Positions 32,372-42,756 are shown, counted from the first letter of the stretch. The stretch: 64,000 nucleotides of DNA from Saturnia japonica (GCA_033032175.1 CM065306.1:10062001-10126000); one strand, 5' to 3'. A program made the numbers and translations. The notes: generated by a model not told the origin, from the letters alone.

Positions 32372-33975
32372 CCTCCCCCTCAAGTTCGAAATTATCAGAG
32401 GGATGATTATCACTATGATTATTTCGATAGCAATAATTTTTACAAAAACTGAGCTTATATACTAAGAATACAAGAATTAATAGAAATATAATCACATATA
32501 ACAATAAAGTTCCGGCACTAACACTTTTTACATTAATAATTCTTTCACTTGATGTTTTTAGTTCACTTTCACTGATTTTTAAAAGATTATTTAAATGTTG
32601 AAGATTTATTAATTCACTGTTATCCAAATTGATGGGTTCACGTTGCAATTGTTGCTCAGTAATTGTTATTTCGGGAAGATTAATAATCGGTAATTTTGAC
32701 ATCTTCAAATTACTCGTAGTAATATGGTGAGCTTTTAGCGTAATTTCACCAATTTTAACATCGCAATGGTCATCTAGGACGAGGAAGTATGTCCCTTCTA
32801 TATTTTCTTTCGTTATTTCGTCGTTACAAATTTTTTGATAATATATTCTCAGCGTTACTATGAAGAATCCATCTCTCTTTTCCAATTGGTTGTATCTTAA
32901 TGGTCTTGATTTCAACTGGTACTGGATGACAAGAACTCGTATTCGAAGAAAATTGAATTAATGCTGTTATGCAAGTGTCTTCTGAAGTTGTTCGAGAATC
33001 ATCCTCGTGACACAGGAACATTTCGTCGTGAAGTTCATTACAAGGTAAAGTGAGCGAGACAAATTTAGACCCTTTTACTAATAGGTAAGGAAATTTAGGA
33101 ATAATGATGGTGGTATGATTAGAAGGATTGGTCATAGGTATTGGAATTGCTCTGTAGTATGTATAAATTTCATCTCTAATTATTGGTATATCTAAAATGA
33201 ATGTTATTTGACTTCCTTTTGTATAAGCTTTAAGCTCTATACATTGCTCTATTTTAACTAAACTGTCATAACTTACTGGATACACAAGTTTGTAGAATTT
33301 CTCTATCTTTTTTAACAATTCTAATAATTCATTTGAGTTTATAAGAGATTGGTGTAATATTTTTAATTTACTGAATGCCAGAGAAGTTTCAATTTCATTC
33401 AACCGAATGTAGAGTAGTTGAAAATTATGGAAAAATAAATTATAAACATTAATAAAATTATGGGTAGTTATATCAATATTAGTTTGATTTATTAATTTTT
33501 TTATTTCTCGTAACTCTTTATCTATTCGAATGAAATTGTCCTTCGTGAAATTTGTTATCTTTATCATTGATTCAGAAATATCTGATATTAAGGTTACCTT
33601 TTTAATGAGTGTATTTTGGCGTGTCGTTAGAGAATCAATCATATTTTCATATCTTAAAGCATCATTATGATCTAAGTTACCAGTTATAAGCTTAATAATA
33701 GATCCAAGAGGATTGAGAAGTCCACGTTTAATTCTAGTTGATGGAGATAACTGTTCTAATTTTTGAATACTAATATTCATTACATAATTCGTTTGAAGCT
33801 TTACATTAAAAAGTTGAACATTAGATGTTTCATTATCAAAATGTGTTTTTAAATATTGATTAAATTTAGTATATCTTTTTATATTGAATTCTAAATCCTC
33901 ACGTATCAGACTTAAATCTAAAATCTTAATTATTGTCCACTTATCATAACTTACACTAGCTTGACCTTGTTTCAC
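32316..33975 (-). pseudogene. env: env of the errantivirus, frameshifted
   Basis: Two overlapping minus-strand frames. The first (33975-32824, 383 codons) holds the surface part and the start of the fusion subunit. A furin-type RIKR site lies at residues 81-84 and is followed by a hydrophobic GLLNPLGSIIKLITGN segment, as in errantivirus and baculovirus-F-like envelope proteins. The second (32915-32316) holds the rest of the ectodomain, a transmembrane segment (about 32450-32530) and a short tail. The switch lies in the shared stretch 32824-32915, so a one-step frameshift breaks the gene. No signal peptide is visible in the first frame; env is normally made from a spliced RNA. Env ATG is 20 nt after the pol stop. 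Confidence 0.85.
32372..32386 (-). other. Polypurine tract
   Basis: On the minus strand CTTGAGGGGGAGG directly abuts the 3' LTR. It is the expected primer for plus-strand DNA synthesis. Confidence 0.8.
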
Positions 33976-33994
33976 AAGGACTATACCGGGATTT

Positions 33995-36900
33995 TTATCG
34001 ATTCTGTGAAGTTGAAGGGCGTGAATCCTGATGTTCAGAGCCAGGAGCCCGAGGAGGTACCTGCGAAGGTCGTTTTATATCCTTAATAGGCACGTTTGTT
34101 TTTCGAGTTTTCATTTTTACAGGACAGATATTTCTGTCAATTTTACCATATACTTGTGCTTTTTGATAACGCGGTTTATCTTTACTTCGCCTTGTATTAA
34201 CACCTTTTACAAATATAGTGTCCTCTTCTTGAATATCAAATGATGTTTCACCACCACGTTTTGTTTTAATCTTTTCTTTATTTTCAATTACTTTGTCTGT
34301 TAAATATTTATAAAGATATTTCGTTCGTTTCATATGATCGTTTACTAATTGTTGCGTATATTGTTTGTTAAAGTTTACTTCAAAAGTACTATTAGAATCA
34401 GTGTGTCCAAAAACTACTTCAAATGGTGTAAGACCAGTCGTTGAGTGAATGGTTTGATTGTATGACATAATTGCATAAGTCATAACGTTAGCCGCGTCAG
34501 TTATTTTATGTTCATATTTAGCGATACGATATATTTCTAAAATAGTTGAATGGAATCTTTCAATTAAACCCATAGAATTAGGATTATGTGGAGTGCTTAT
34601 GTGTAATTCTATTTTATAAAATTGTAATGTTTCTTTTAAAAGTGTATTGTTGAATTCAGTACCAGAATCAGCACTGATCTTATTTGGTACGCCATAAAAT
34701 GAGAAAAATTTAATTAAGGCACGAACTACTTCAGGTGTAGAGCGATTGGATATTTCAAAAGCCTGACCTAGTTTACTGAAAGCATCTATTATGGTAAGGA
34801 AGTAGCTTCCTTCTATAGAGAATATATCTATAAATATTTCAGCAAAAGGTTTTGTTTGAGTTTGCGTTAACATTAATTCTGGTTTTAAAGGTTTGCGATC
34901 ATATTTTAGAGTTTTACAAGTTTCACAAGAATTGATTACAGAAGCGACTGTTATATCCATATTTGTCCAAAAATAATTACGCTTTAATTTCATAAGAGTT
35001 TCTTTGATTCCACGGTGACTTGTTTTACCTTGATGATAAGCAAGTATAGTGGCACGTTGCTCTTTTTCATCACCTAAGTATATAACTCTTTTAGTACATT
35101 CATATATTTTGACGGTATCTTTTTTAAATAGTTTTATCACGGCATTTGTAAATTGTTTACGGTGAATTTCGCTCTCAAAGTAAAAGAAATATTTAATTTT
35201 AGGTTTTATATATTCTAAAAGAAATTTCTTAACAAGGTTAGTGTTGTTTACAGGTAAATGTACTTCCAAAATTTTTTGTTTTTCATGTGATAAGTCTTTT
35301 ATTGATAATTGGTTTCTGTTCCAAGTAAAAATAAGGATTTGATTAGGTTTTGTGTCGATGGCTTCTTCAATAATGGGAATACCATTCGTATCAATATCTT
35401 CAGCAGAATGTATGGTTTCCGGTAATGAACAGGCAGTAATAGTACTGGATGAAGGAGAACGAATTGGGTGAGTTAAAGTCTTATCGGAATCTGAAGGAAT
35501 AGTTAACGTTTCTGATGAGTCTGAAATTAGTATTGGACTCTCAGATCGTTCAGTGTCACTCACGTTTACTCGTAAGGACATATCGTCCTTTAATATATTT
35601 AATTTAATTCGTGATAGAGCATCAGCATTACTATTTTGTTTACCGTTCTTGTATATTATGTCAAAATCGAACTCAGCTAGTCTCAATTTCCATCTAGTAA
35701 GTTTACTATTAGGTTCTTTCAGTGAATTTAACCATGCTAAAGGTCTGTGGTCAGTAAATATTGTGAATTTGCGTCCATACAGGTAAGGACGGAAGTGTTT
35801 TACTGCCCAAACGATGGCTAACAGTTCCTTTTCTATTGTACTGTAACGTGTTTCTGCATCATTAAGAGTACGACTTGCATATGCGATAGGTTTTTCATTT
35901 CCAACTGATCCTTGTGAAAGGACAGCGCCTAAAGCGTAGTTTGACGCGTCTGTTGTTAAAATGAAGGGTTTAGAAAAATCAGGAAACTGTAATATAGGAG
36001 CATTCACAAGTAGCTCTTTACATTTTTGAAAAGCTTGAACATATGATTCATTAATTTCAATTTTATTTTTCTTTTTCAAACACGATGTAAGGGGTTGTGT
36101 AATTTTTGAAAAATCCTTTATGAATTTTCGGTAGTAGCCTATCAGGCCAAGAAAACTTTTAATTTCAGTGGATGTTCTGGGGAGTGGGAAGGCAAGTACT
36201 GCCCTGATTTTATCATCATTTGGTTGTAAACCATGCTTCGTAATTTTGTGTCCTAAGTAGAGTACATCTTTTTTAAAAAACTCACATTTATCGAGAGTTA
36301 CTTTAAGATTGGTTTGTTTGAGACGATCGAACACTTTTCTTAGCTTCTCTACATGTTCTTGTATACTACTAGAATAAATGATGATGTCATCTAAATATAC
36401 TAAGCAATGTATACCTTGCAACCCACGTAACACGTTATCCATTGCGCGTTGAAATGTTGCAGGTGCTGTTTTAAGTCCAAATGGCATCCGTGTAAATTCA
36501 AAATGTCCCATTGGTGTAGTGAATGCAGTTTTGGGTCTATCTTGTTCATCAACTTCAATTTGGTGGTACCCACTTGCTAAATCCAATGTACTGAAGTAAG
36601 TAGATTTCCCTAACTTGTCGAATAAATCATTAATATTTGGTAAAGGATACTTATCATCAGTAGTAATATCATTTATACGTTGATAGTCTACAACCATTCT
36701 AAATTTCTGTTCACCGGAGGCGTCCATCTTTTTTGGAACTAGGTGTACGGGTGCACTCCATGGTGAAAACGATTCTTGTATAACATTATCTTTTAGTAAT
36801 TTTTCAACTTGTTTCTGTATTTCATCGTTTTGCGATGGTGGAAGTCGGTATTGCCGTATGAAAATTGGATCTTCATTTTTAGTCCGGATTCGATGTTTTA

Positions 36901-37759
36901 CTTGATTAGAAAATGTAAGAGGCAGTTTATCACAATAGAATATATCCCTGTATTCAAAACAAAGTTTTTCTATTGCTTCTCGTTCTTCTTGATTAGCATG
37001 ATCTAATCGGAGTTTCGATAAATTTTGTGTAAGTAATTCATCAATCTCAAAATCATTTAATTGTTGCCCGGTTGATAAATTTATTTTGCAAGTATTATTA
37101 TTAAGGCTGGTTATATTCAATGGTTCGTTAAAAGTTAAAGTCACACTATCTTGCGAAGCATTCTGCATGACTGTTGTTGCAAATGAATCTTTGCAAGTAA
37201 CTATAGCGCTAGGCATACGTACTTCATTTCCAAAATTTTTAAAATTAATTATTGCTTCACCATTAATTAAATTTGTAGGCACCTTAACACGGGTTTCAGT
37301 GCGTGGTTCTAGCGTTATTTCCCACGGGGGACTATAAATTATTGGAATTTCTGTATTTTGTGTCCGTAAAATTAAATTTTTCATGTCTATAGTCGCGTTC
37401 AATATTTTTAATAAGTTAGAACCTATTAATCCGTCATATCTTCCATCTACATTATATATATAAAATTTATGATTCATCGGACTTTTAAAACTTTCCAATA
37501 AAGGTATATCTATAACTTCGTCATGTAGGCTACGTCCATGTGTACTAATAACTTCAAAAGGATCAATATATTTATAATCTGAAAAATATTCATCAGCTTT
37601 AGCGGGACTAATAAAACTTCTGGTACTTCCGGTATCAATCATTAAACGAGCATCAATTTCAGGAATATAAATATGCGGTAGTTTATTTATGCCGTCATAA
37701 TTTAAGTGTACTATTTCTGGGGGTCGCTCTTGGAGGCTTTTATAGGAAAATTTACGCAT
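33995..37759 (-). CDS. pol: pol of the errantivirus: protease, RT, RNase H, integrase
   Basis: An open frame of 1254 codons. Aspartic protease with DTG at residues 42-44. Reverse transcriptase about 300-470 with catalytic YLDD at 455-458. RNase H with D604 (TTDAS), a Glu near 645 and D670 (FTDHRPL). Integrase with a zinc-binding H909-H915-C945-C948 set and catalytic D978, D1031 and E1067 (35 residues between the last two). The C-terminal about 90 residues are basic. It overlaps gag by 49 nt in the -1 frame, and is probably made as a Gag-Pol fusion by frameshifting at 37747-37753 and not from its own ATG. All catalytic residues are present. Confidence 0.95.
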   Translation of the reverse strand: MRKFSYKSLQERPPEIVHLNYDGINKLPHIYIPEIDARLMIDTGSTRSFISPAKADEYFSDYKYIDPFEVISTHGRSLHDEVIDIPLLESFKSPMNHKFYIYNVDGRYDGLIGSNLLKILNATIDMKNLILRTQNTEIPIIYSPPWEITLEPRTETRVKVPTNLINGEAIINFKNFGNEVRMPSAIVTCKDSFATTVMQNASQDSVTLTFNEPLNITSLNNNTCKINLSTGQQLNDFEIDELLTQNLSKLRLDHANQEEREAIEKLCFEYRDIFYCDKLPLTFSNQVKHRIRTKNEDPIFIRQYRLPPSQNDEIQKQVEKLLKDNVIQESFSPWSAPVHLVPKKMDASGEQKFRMVVDYQRINDITTDDKYPLPNINDLFDKLGKSTYFSTLDLASGYHQIEVDEQDRPKTAFTTPMGHFEFTRMPFGLKTAPATFQRAMDNVLRGLQGIHCLVYLDDIIIYSSSIQEHVEKLRKVFDRLKQTNLKVTLDKCEFFKKDVLYLGHKITKHGLQPNDDKIRAVLAFPLPRTSTEIKSFLGLIGYYRKFIKDFSKITQPLTSCLKKKNKIEINESYVQAFQKCKELLVNAPILQFPDFSKPFILTTDASNYALGAVLSQGSVGNEKPIAYASRTLNDAETRYSTIEKELLAIVWAVKHFRPYLYGRKFTIFTDHRPLAWLNSLKEPNSKLTRWKLRLAEFDFDIIYKNGKQNSNADALSRIKLNILKDDMSLRVNVSDTERSESPILISDSSETLTIPSDSDKTLTHPIRSPSSSTITACSLPETIHSAEDIDTNGIPIIEEAIDTKPNQILIFTWNRNQLSIKDLSHEKQKILEVHLPVNNTNLVKKFLLEYIKPKIKYFFYFESEIHRKQFTNAVIKLFKKDTVKIYECTKRVIYLGDEKEQRATILAYHQGKTSHRGIKETLMKLKRNYFWTNMDITVASVINSCETCKTLKYDRKPLKPELMLTQTQTKPFAEIFIDIFSIEGSYFLTIIDAFSKLGQAFEISNRSTPEVVRALIKFFSFYGVPNKISADSGTEFNNTLLKETLQFYKIELHISTPHNPNSMGLIERFHSTILEIYRIAKYEHKITDAANVMTYAIMSYNQTIHSTTGLTPFEVVFGHTDSNSTFEVNFNKQYTQQLVNDHMKRTKYLYKYLTDKVIENKEKIKTKRGGETSFDIQEEDTIFVKGVNTRRSKDKPRYQKAQVYGKIDRNICPVKMKTRKTNVPIKDIKRPSQVPPRAPGSEHQDSRPSTSQNR

Positions 37760-38985
37760 TCATTTTCAGCTTCTTCAGTTTCAACAGGTTCTATGTTTTC
37801 ATGATAATCGTCATAAGCAGTTTGTTGATTATCGTCAATGAAATAATGATTTTCATATTCTGTATAATCAGGTTGATAGTCTTGGTATTCAATTTCAGGG
37901 TCGTTCATTTCTAAAGACTCTATCATATTTTGTCTAATAGGACGAGCTGTGCGCATTGACACATCGCTTGCCTGAAATTGAGGTGGATTACGTTGAGGTT
38001 GATTTTGTGGTGGTATACCAAATTTAAATTGTTGATTTGGCATGTTGAAATTAGGTCGGTTTTGTGTATTGTTAAATTGTGGTTTGAACCCTTGTTGATT
38101 AGGAATACCGAATTTAAAATTATTATTTCCAAAATTTGGTTTATATCCTTGTTGGTTTAGGTTAGGTCTGAATTGTACATTTTGATTTGGAATACCGAAT
38201 TTAAAATTATTATTATACGGTTTAAAATTATTTTGTGTTTGGTATGGAATTCCGAATTTAAAATTTTGTTGTCCGGAATTAAATGTATTTGGCACAAATG
38301 CAGGTTGAGGTTTGAAATTATTATTAAAATTATTTGTTAAAGTAGGCGTGAAAAATTGTTGAACTGGTTTAATATTAGATTTATTTTTATTTTTAGAATT
38401 GTACTGATATTGAAAATTGACCTCCTCCATGACAACACTTAGTGCGTTTTCTAAAACGGTACAACCTTTAAGTCGCACAATTCGAATTAAATCCTCTGGT
38501 AAATTATATAAAAATACATTCAAGCACATATTATTATAGATAATCATTTTAGCGGCTTTGAGGCCTTCATCAGTTAATAAATTGACCTTGGAGAAGAGGG
38601 TGCAGCGTGTTTGTTGTATCCTGTTACAAAATTGCGTATATGTTTCACCAACTTTAATTTTTAAATTTTCCAACTCAATTGCCACACACTCTTCCGATCT
38701 AGGATCACCAAAATGTTGAATCAAAACAGCTCTTAATTGTTCCCAAGTTGTTATGTCTTCTCTTTCACTTAGTAGAGCAGCGGCTTTACCACATAATCTA
38801 CTAGTTATAGCATGAAACACATATGTAGTTTGAACAACATTGTTTGATCCGCTAAAATTTCTGATTATATATTCACTTTTTTTAATAAATAAATTTAAAG
38901 TATTTTGATCACCATCGTACTTGGGAATTAAACTTAAAAGTTCTTTTGATACTAATTGAATTGTTGATTCATTGTTGCGTTGCAT
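37711..38985 (-). CDS. gag: gag of the errantivirus (424 aa)
   Basis: Starts at the ATG at 38985 (MQRNNESTIQLVSKELLSLI). Residues about 1-185 form the capsid-like region typical of gypsy-type Gag (LRAVLIQHFGDPRSEECVAI, ETYTQFCNRIQQTR). From about 190 the protein becomes Asn/Gln/Phe-rich and carries four copies of FKFGIP spaced irregularly within residues about 243-330. An acidic tail follows. No CCHC zinc knuckle is present; errantivirus Gags commonly lack it. The stop at 37711-37713 lies 34 nt after a -1 slippery heptamer. It would assemble particles and bind the element RNA, the Asn/Phe-rich part probably replacing the zinc knuckle. Confidence 0.9.
   Translation of the reverse strand: MQRNNESTIQLVSKELLSLIPKYDGDQNTLNLFIKKSEYIIRNFSGSNNVVQTTYVFHAITSRLCGKAAALLSEREDITTWEQLRAVLIQHFGDPRSEECVAIELENLKIKVGETYTQFCNRIQQTRCTLFSKVNLLTDEGLKAAKMIIYNNMCLNVFLYNLPEDLIRIVRLKGCTVLENALSVVMEEVNFQYQYNSKNKNKSNIKPVQQFFTPTLTNNFNNNFKPQPAFVPNTFNSGQQNFKFGIPYQTQNNFKPYNNNFKFGIPNQNVQFRPNLNQQGYKPNFGNNNFKFGIPNQQGFKPQFNNTQNRPNFNMPNQQFKFGIPPQNQPQRNPPQFQASDVSMRTARPIRQNMIESLEMNDPEIEYQDYQPDYTEYENHYFIDDNQQTAYDDYHENIEPVETEEAENECVNFPIKASKSDPQK
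37747..37753 (-). promoter_or_regulatory. Candidate -1 ribosomal frameshift site A_AAT_TTT
   Basis: In the gag frame the minus strand reads GTA AAT TTT CCT, giving the X XXY YYZ heptamer A AAT TTT. A -1 slip leads exactly into the pol frame (AAA TTT TCC TAT). It lies within the 49-nt gag-pol overlap. No strong downstream stem was obvious by eye. Confidence 0.65.
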
Positions 38986-39573
38986 TTTGAATTGTATTTA
39001 TTTAATTAAACACACACAAAGTAAAATTCACAAAATTAAAATTCACAAAATAATATTTTCAAAATAAAATTCACAAAATAAATCTTATAACAAAATTATC
39101 AAAATCAAAATTCTCAAAATTAAAATTATCGAAATTAAAATTATCAAATTAAAATTCTCAAAATTAATATTTATTATTAATATTTCTCAATATCTTATAA
39201 TCTATGAAGTCAAATAACTTTCGACGATTTTTATTCGAAAATTATGAAAAATAATTTTCAACGATGTTTGTTTGAAAATTATAAAAATTTGTTAAATAAT
39301 TTTCAACGATTTTTGTTTGAAAATTATAACAATGTCCAACGAAAAATACAACCACAGAAAATAACAAGGACGAGACAAGGATTGTAAAAATGGTCACTTA
39401 CAGTCTGCTCGTTCCCATGTCTTGCCGTATAGCTGCTTTCGCTTTTAGGACAGGATCTCTCGGAAATAGATGTGGAACCCGACGTTAACTTATTTATTGG
39501 TTCGTAGATACTCAAAATCTGCACATGAGACCGATTTGTAAGACTCGAACACAGACTTTTATTGTTGATTGAG
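38986..39573 (-). other. Errantivirus 5' leader with two tandem-repeat blocks
   Basis: 39010-39175 is made of about ten variants of a 15-bp unit (TAAAATTCACAAAAT on the plus strand). 39205-39335 has three copies of a longer unit including TTTTCAACGATTTTTGTTTG then AAAATTAT. The position matches where Drosophila gypsy has its su(Hw) insulator repeats; the TGCATA-type core of that site is not seen here. Confidence 0.75.
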
Positions 39574-39593
39574 TATCCTACCGACTGCGCCAG
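39574..39593 (-). other. Primer binding site, tRNA-Ser type
   Basis: The plus strand reads TATCCTACCGACTGCGCCA, the 3' end of an insect tRNA-Ser with CCA, so the minus-strand RNA TGGCGCAGTCGGTAGGAT can pair with it. It overlaps the LTR boundary, as in the 17.6/297 group. Confidence 0.8.
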
Positions 39594-39898
39594 TTAAATT
39601 TCGGGAGCACTGCCGAGGGTTTTTAAAAAGTCTAAGACAAGACTGATTCTCAAGAAGCTTTATTAAGAATGCTTTTATTTGTTACAAATGTCTCTTTTAT
39701 AAACTCTTATTCTATAAACACAAAGTGGGGCTGTTTACTATGAAATAATGAGAAATATGTCGCAATACATTCAGTCAAAACACCAGGTGTCTATCAGTAG
39801 TTTGCAGACATAATATGGGTTAAAAACGTAACATCAGCATTTCTAACGTATGTACCAATTAACAAGACGTAATAAGAGAGGGTACAGACTGCATAACT
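39592..39898 (-). repeat. 5' LTR of the errantivirus
   Basis: 307 bp. On the minus strand it has a TATA box TATAAAAG (plus-strand 39694-39701), poly(A)-type AATAAA signals just downstream of it, and a TCAGTC initiator-like motif about 50 nt further on. These are the transcription start and polyadenylation signals for the element RNA. TSD ACCT follows at 39899-39902. Confidence 0.95.
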
Positions 39899-40020
39899 AC
39901 CTTGTAGGTGTTTTTATTTTTTTGTTTATAAAACACCGAGAACACCTCGGTCGCCCAGATATTATTTATAAAGTAAGTAAAAGGCGGCGCACCTCCTTTT
40001 TTCAATTTTACGAAATACTC
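39899..40020 (-). repeat. Host repeat, right part
   Basis: Continues the repeat cut at 32064 after the ACCT duplication. It holds GTTTATAAAACACCGAGAAC and ACCTCGGTCGCCCAGATATT, with the short inverted pair GGTGTTTTTAT / ATAAAACACC. Confidence 0.5.
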
Positions 40021-40227
40021 TCATTTTAGTTTAACCACTTGATCACTTGAAGACTTGAAGTGCCATGGCAATGAAATAGATGGATTTCTCAGTATATATA
40101 GGTTTTTAGGCTATAATCTTACCTGACCCAAGCTATGATAAACCTAGTGGGGGACTGGGCTCTCACGTGCAGCTGCCGTTGACGACAGATTTCCAACTTG
40201 AGGCTGGTAGCTAGCCAAGCGTATATT

Positions 40228-40367
40228 ACATAATGTCATACACCTATGGATTTCGTCACAATGTTTTCCTTCACCAAAAACTCAGGCTCATTGTAGGTGA
40301 ACTTAGGCCATCGGCATCGATGCGATGTCCAAACACGCTACTAGTGGTAGCCATCATGGTTGTCTCG
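40228..40367 (-). mobile_element. SINE fragment (Bm1-like), minus strand
   Basis: On the minus strand: AATGAGCCTGAGTTTTTGGT, GAAGGAAAACATTGTGACGA. This is the same body as the SINE at 18172-18300 and a better match to the lepidopteran consensus. Confidence 0.65.
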
Positions 40368-40439
40368 GAATCAATGTGTTGGTTTAGTGCTATTATAAGA
40401 CATTCTCTCTTTTATAACAAATTGAATCATACGTCCATT

Positions 40440-41974
40440 ACAATAAGCTCTGATTGACTAAACGACGCCACCCACGGTGATGTCGAAAGACCGACACTTG
40501 ATAGTGACAAAAGGGCTTCAATGTTACATCATGATTTTCATTAAATGTTGATAGCTTTGTAAGATAAGATCTCTCAAAAATAATTTTATCTCGAGAGACT
40601 CACAAATTATCTGTTGAAAAGAGATATGTTTAAGAACTCATTGTAAATAATTAATTAATTGAATTACATCTGAAAATCATGTATCTTCAAAAATATTCTA
40701 ATGAATTTAAGAAAAGTAGATTAGGTCGCATTTAAATTTAATTAGTTTAATATTATGTTGATAGCAGAAACCAAACAGTCACCTAATGAATAGACTGCTA
40801 ACTTGTAAATGGAATCTTGGTTAGCATTACTTCATTAAGAGTGACTTGAAATTTAGAGAGATATGACTCAGATAAATTTATTTAGAACTTTCTCTTTATT
40901 TCCGACAATACGGCCATAGGTTACGGTAACCGCTTACAGTCAGGCGGGCCGTACGCTTGTTTGCCACCTAAAAAAAATTGGTGAATTATGAAAGTTTAAT
41001 AAAAATATTAAACGATAAATATAAGTCCCTATTAACATCTAGGTCACTACCAAATAAGTACTTTATTTGATTGATCTTCCATTGGCTCCAAGCGGAAACT
41101 CATTTATTGTACCGGGAATTTAATCGTATCTATTTGAAACTAGCGGTGTCCCGCTTCTCTGCGCGTTTTTATTGCGTAGTAATAAATTTCGTGTCATAGT
41201 TTTATTTCTACTTATTTTATTAACAATTTATATGGTTTATCAATTGATGAATGCCATTGACATCTCGTGCATAAAATATCATCAAAATCAGTTGAAAATT
41301 ACGGTACCTAAAATTATTACTGAAAATTCTTATAGCCTATCATTTGAACAATGGCATAAGCATCCCTTGTACAAAATATCATAAGAATCGGTCATCCGTT
41401 TTTTAGTTAATCAGTTAATCTGATTCATTAATACAGATAAAAATTACATATATGGGTTAATAATTCCATATTATTCTCAAATAATAAGTAGATAACCGTT
41501 GAAATATTATGTAATTATTGTTCATTGATTTTTACGTATTTTCTGTTAAAAATACAGGGCATCAATCAGCAAAAAAGTACAGTATCATTAAAAATATAGA
41601 GTATTGGATGGATAATATTGGTTGTGCTATGTAATATGTACAATATAACTATAGAATGTAATGTAAGACCTAAGGGTGTCATTTTGAGTTTACCTTCTTC
41701 ATGAACAACAAGGGAACACATTAGTGAAAGTTTAATCACAATTGATCTTGGAGTTTCAGTGATTAGGGTTTGCGTACACAAACGTTTAAGCTCGAGTAAG
41801 CTTGTTATATAACATTTTAAAGGACAGTTTATTATATTATTATTATTAATGAATTTCAATCGCTATTTCTCACAAAACTATAAATGGTGAAATGGCATAC
41901 GTAAATAGTCAATTTCAATAAAATAGGTACATAAAGAACCACATCTTTTTTTTTATTGATTCACGGGAGGGTTA
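40440..41974. other. AT-rich DNA with part of a Helitron-like repeat
   Basis: 41140-41440 starts ACTAGCGGTGTCCCGCTTCT and contains two units ending CAAAATCAGTTGAAAATTAC and CATAAGAATCGGTCATCCG. The open frame at 41172 reads through these units and is not taken as a gene. Otherwise nothing seen. Confidence 0.4.
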
Positions 41975-41984
41975 TATATTAAAC

Positions 41985-42350
41985 TGGCTGTGCCCACGGT
42001 TTTATATTAACGTATTGTGGCTTATGTATAAAAGATAGGTATGTGCTATCTCTAACTTTTTTCAATATATTAAAGATCAATATTTTTGTAGAACATTATG
42101 CTTGCGTATCATTAAGCATTACGCCAGCGCACGTGGATAAAGCAATTCATGAAGGATCTGACTTTCGATATACTTAACAAAAATTAATATTTCAAGCTAG
42201 CTAAGAGGTGTAGCCTAATTTTAGATAGCCTATATATACTATTATTCCTCGTGAATTTGACTATCATTTAAAAAAATTTTTTTGAATCCGACTGGTAGTT
42301 CCAGATATTAGCGTGTTGAAATAAACAAACAAACAAAAATCTCTTCCGCT
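41985..42350 (+). repeat. Interspersed repeat, second copy at 46923-47420
   Basis: GGCTGTGCCCACGGTTTTAT starts it. GTATTGTGGCTTATGTATAA, CAATATTTTTGTAGA, GTATCATTAA and ATTACGCCAGCGCACG match 47243-47365 in order. Ends near AACAAACAAACAAAAATCTC. Helitron-like, non-coding. Confidence 0.65.
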
Positions 42351-42756
42351 TTATTATATCAGTAGGTATATAATATAGATCGGTAAAATTATTAAATGTA
42401 TTCTGTGTACACAGTCTATAATTTGTATGCAGTATACATGTGTTTTATGACCACTATAACTAACATATAAATATTATATTACAATGGGACGCTTTACATC
42501 GTTATTTTTCAGATACAATGATAATCAATGTTTAACTAATTTATTATTAAGAATATCTAATATTGTATACTGGTTTTAGAACCTTTTAATTTATTCATAT
42601 TTATAAAATTTATATTTAATACTGTTATAAGATGGTTTATGCAATAAATCAATTATGAATAAATATGTCTTATCTTTAGATTTTTTTACAAGAAAGTTAT
42701 ACATAAGCAGAGACAATATTATAAAATTCATAAGACTCACTAAATCTTTTTATTTT

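Larger units (their letters stand above)
32065..39898 (-). mobile_element. Errantivirus (gypsy-type endogenous retrovirus), 7834 bp
   Basis: Read on the minus strand: 5' LTR (39592-39898), tRNA-Ser primer site, repeat-rich leader, gag, pol in the -1 frame, broken env, polypurine tract, 3' LTR (32065-32371). Both LTRs are 307 bp, start AGTTA and end TAACT like errantivirus LTRs, and I found no difference between them. A 4-bp target duplication ACCT flanks the element (32061-32064, 39899-39902). LTR identity points to a recent insertion. gag and pol are open; env is frameshifted in this copy. Confidence 0.95.

Noticed and set aside
39574..39593. Possible tRNA-Ser gene end
   Set aside because: Only the last 19 nt of the tRNA are present, next to an LTR; it is the retroviral primer binding site.
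41172..41384. 70-codon frame with a hydrophobic start
   Set aside because: Reads through Helitron-like repeat units that recur elsewhere in other frames.
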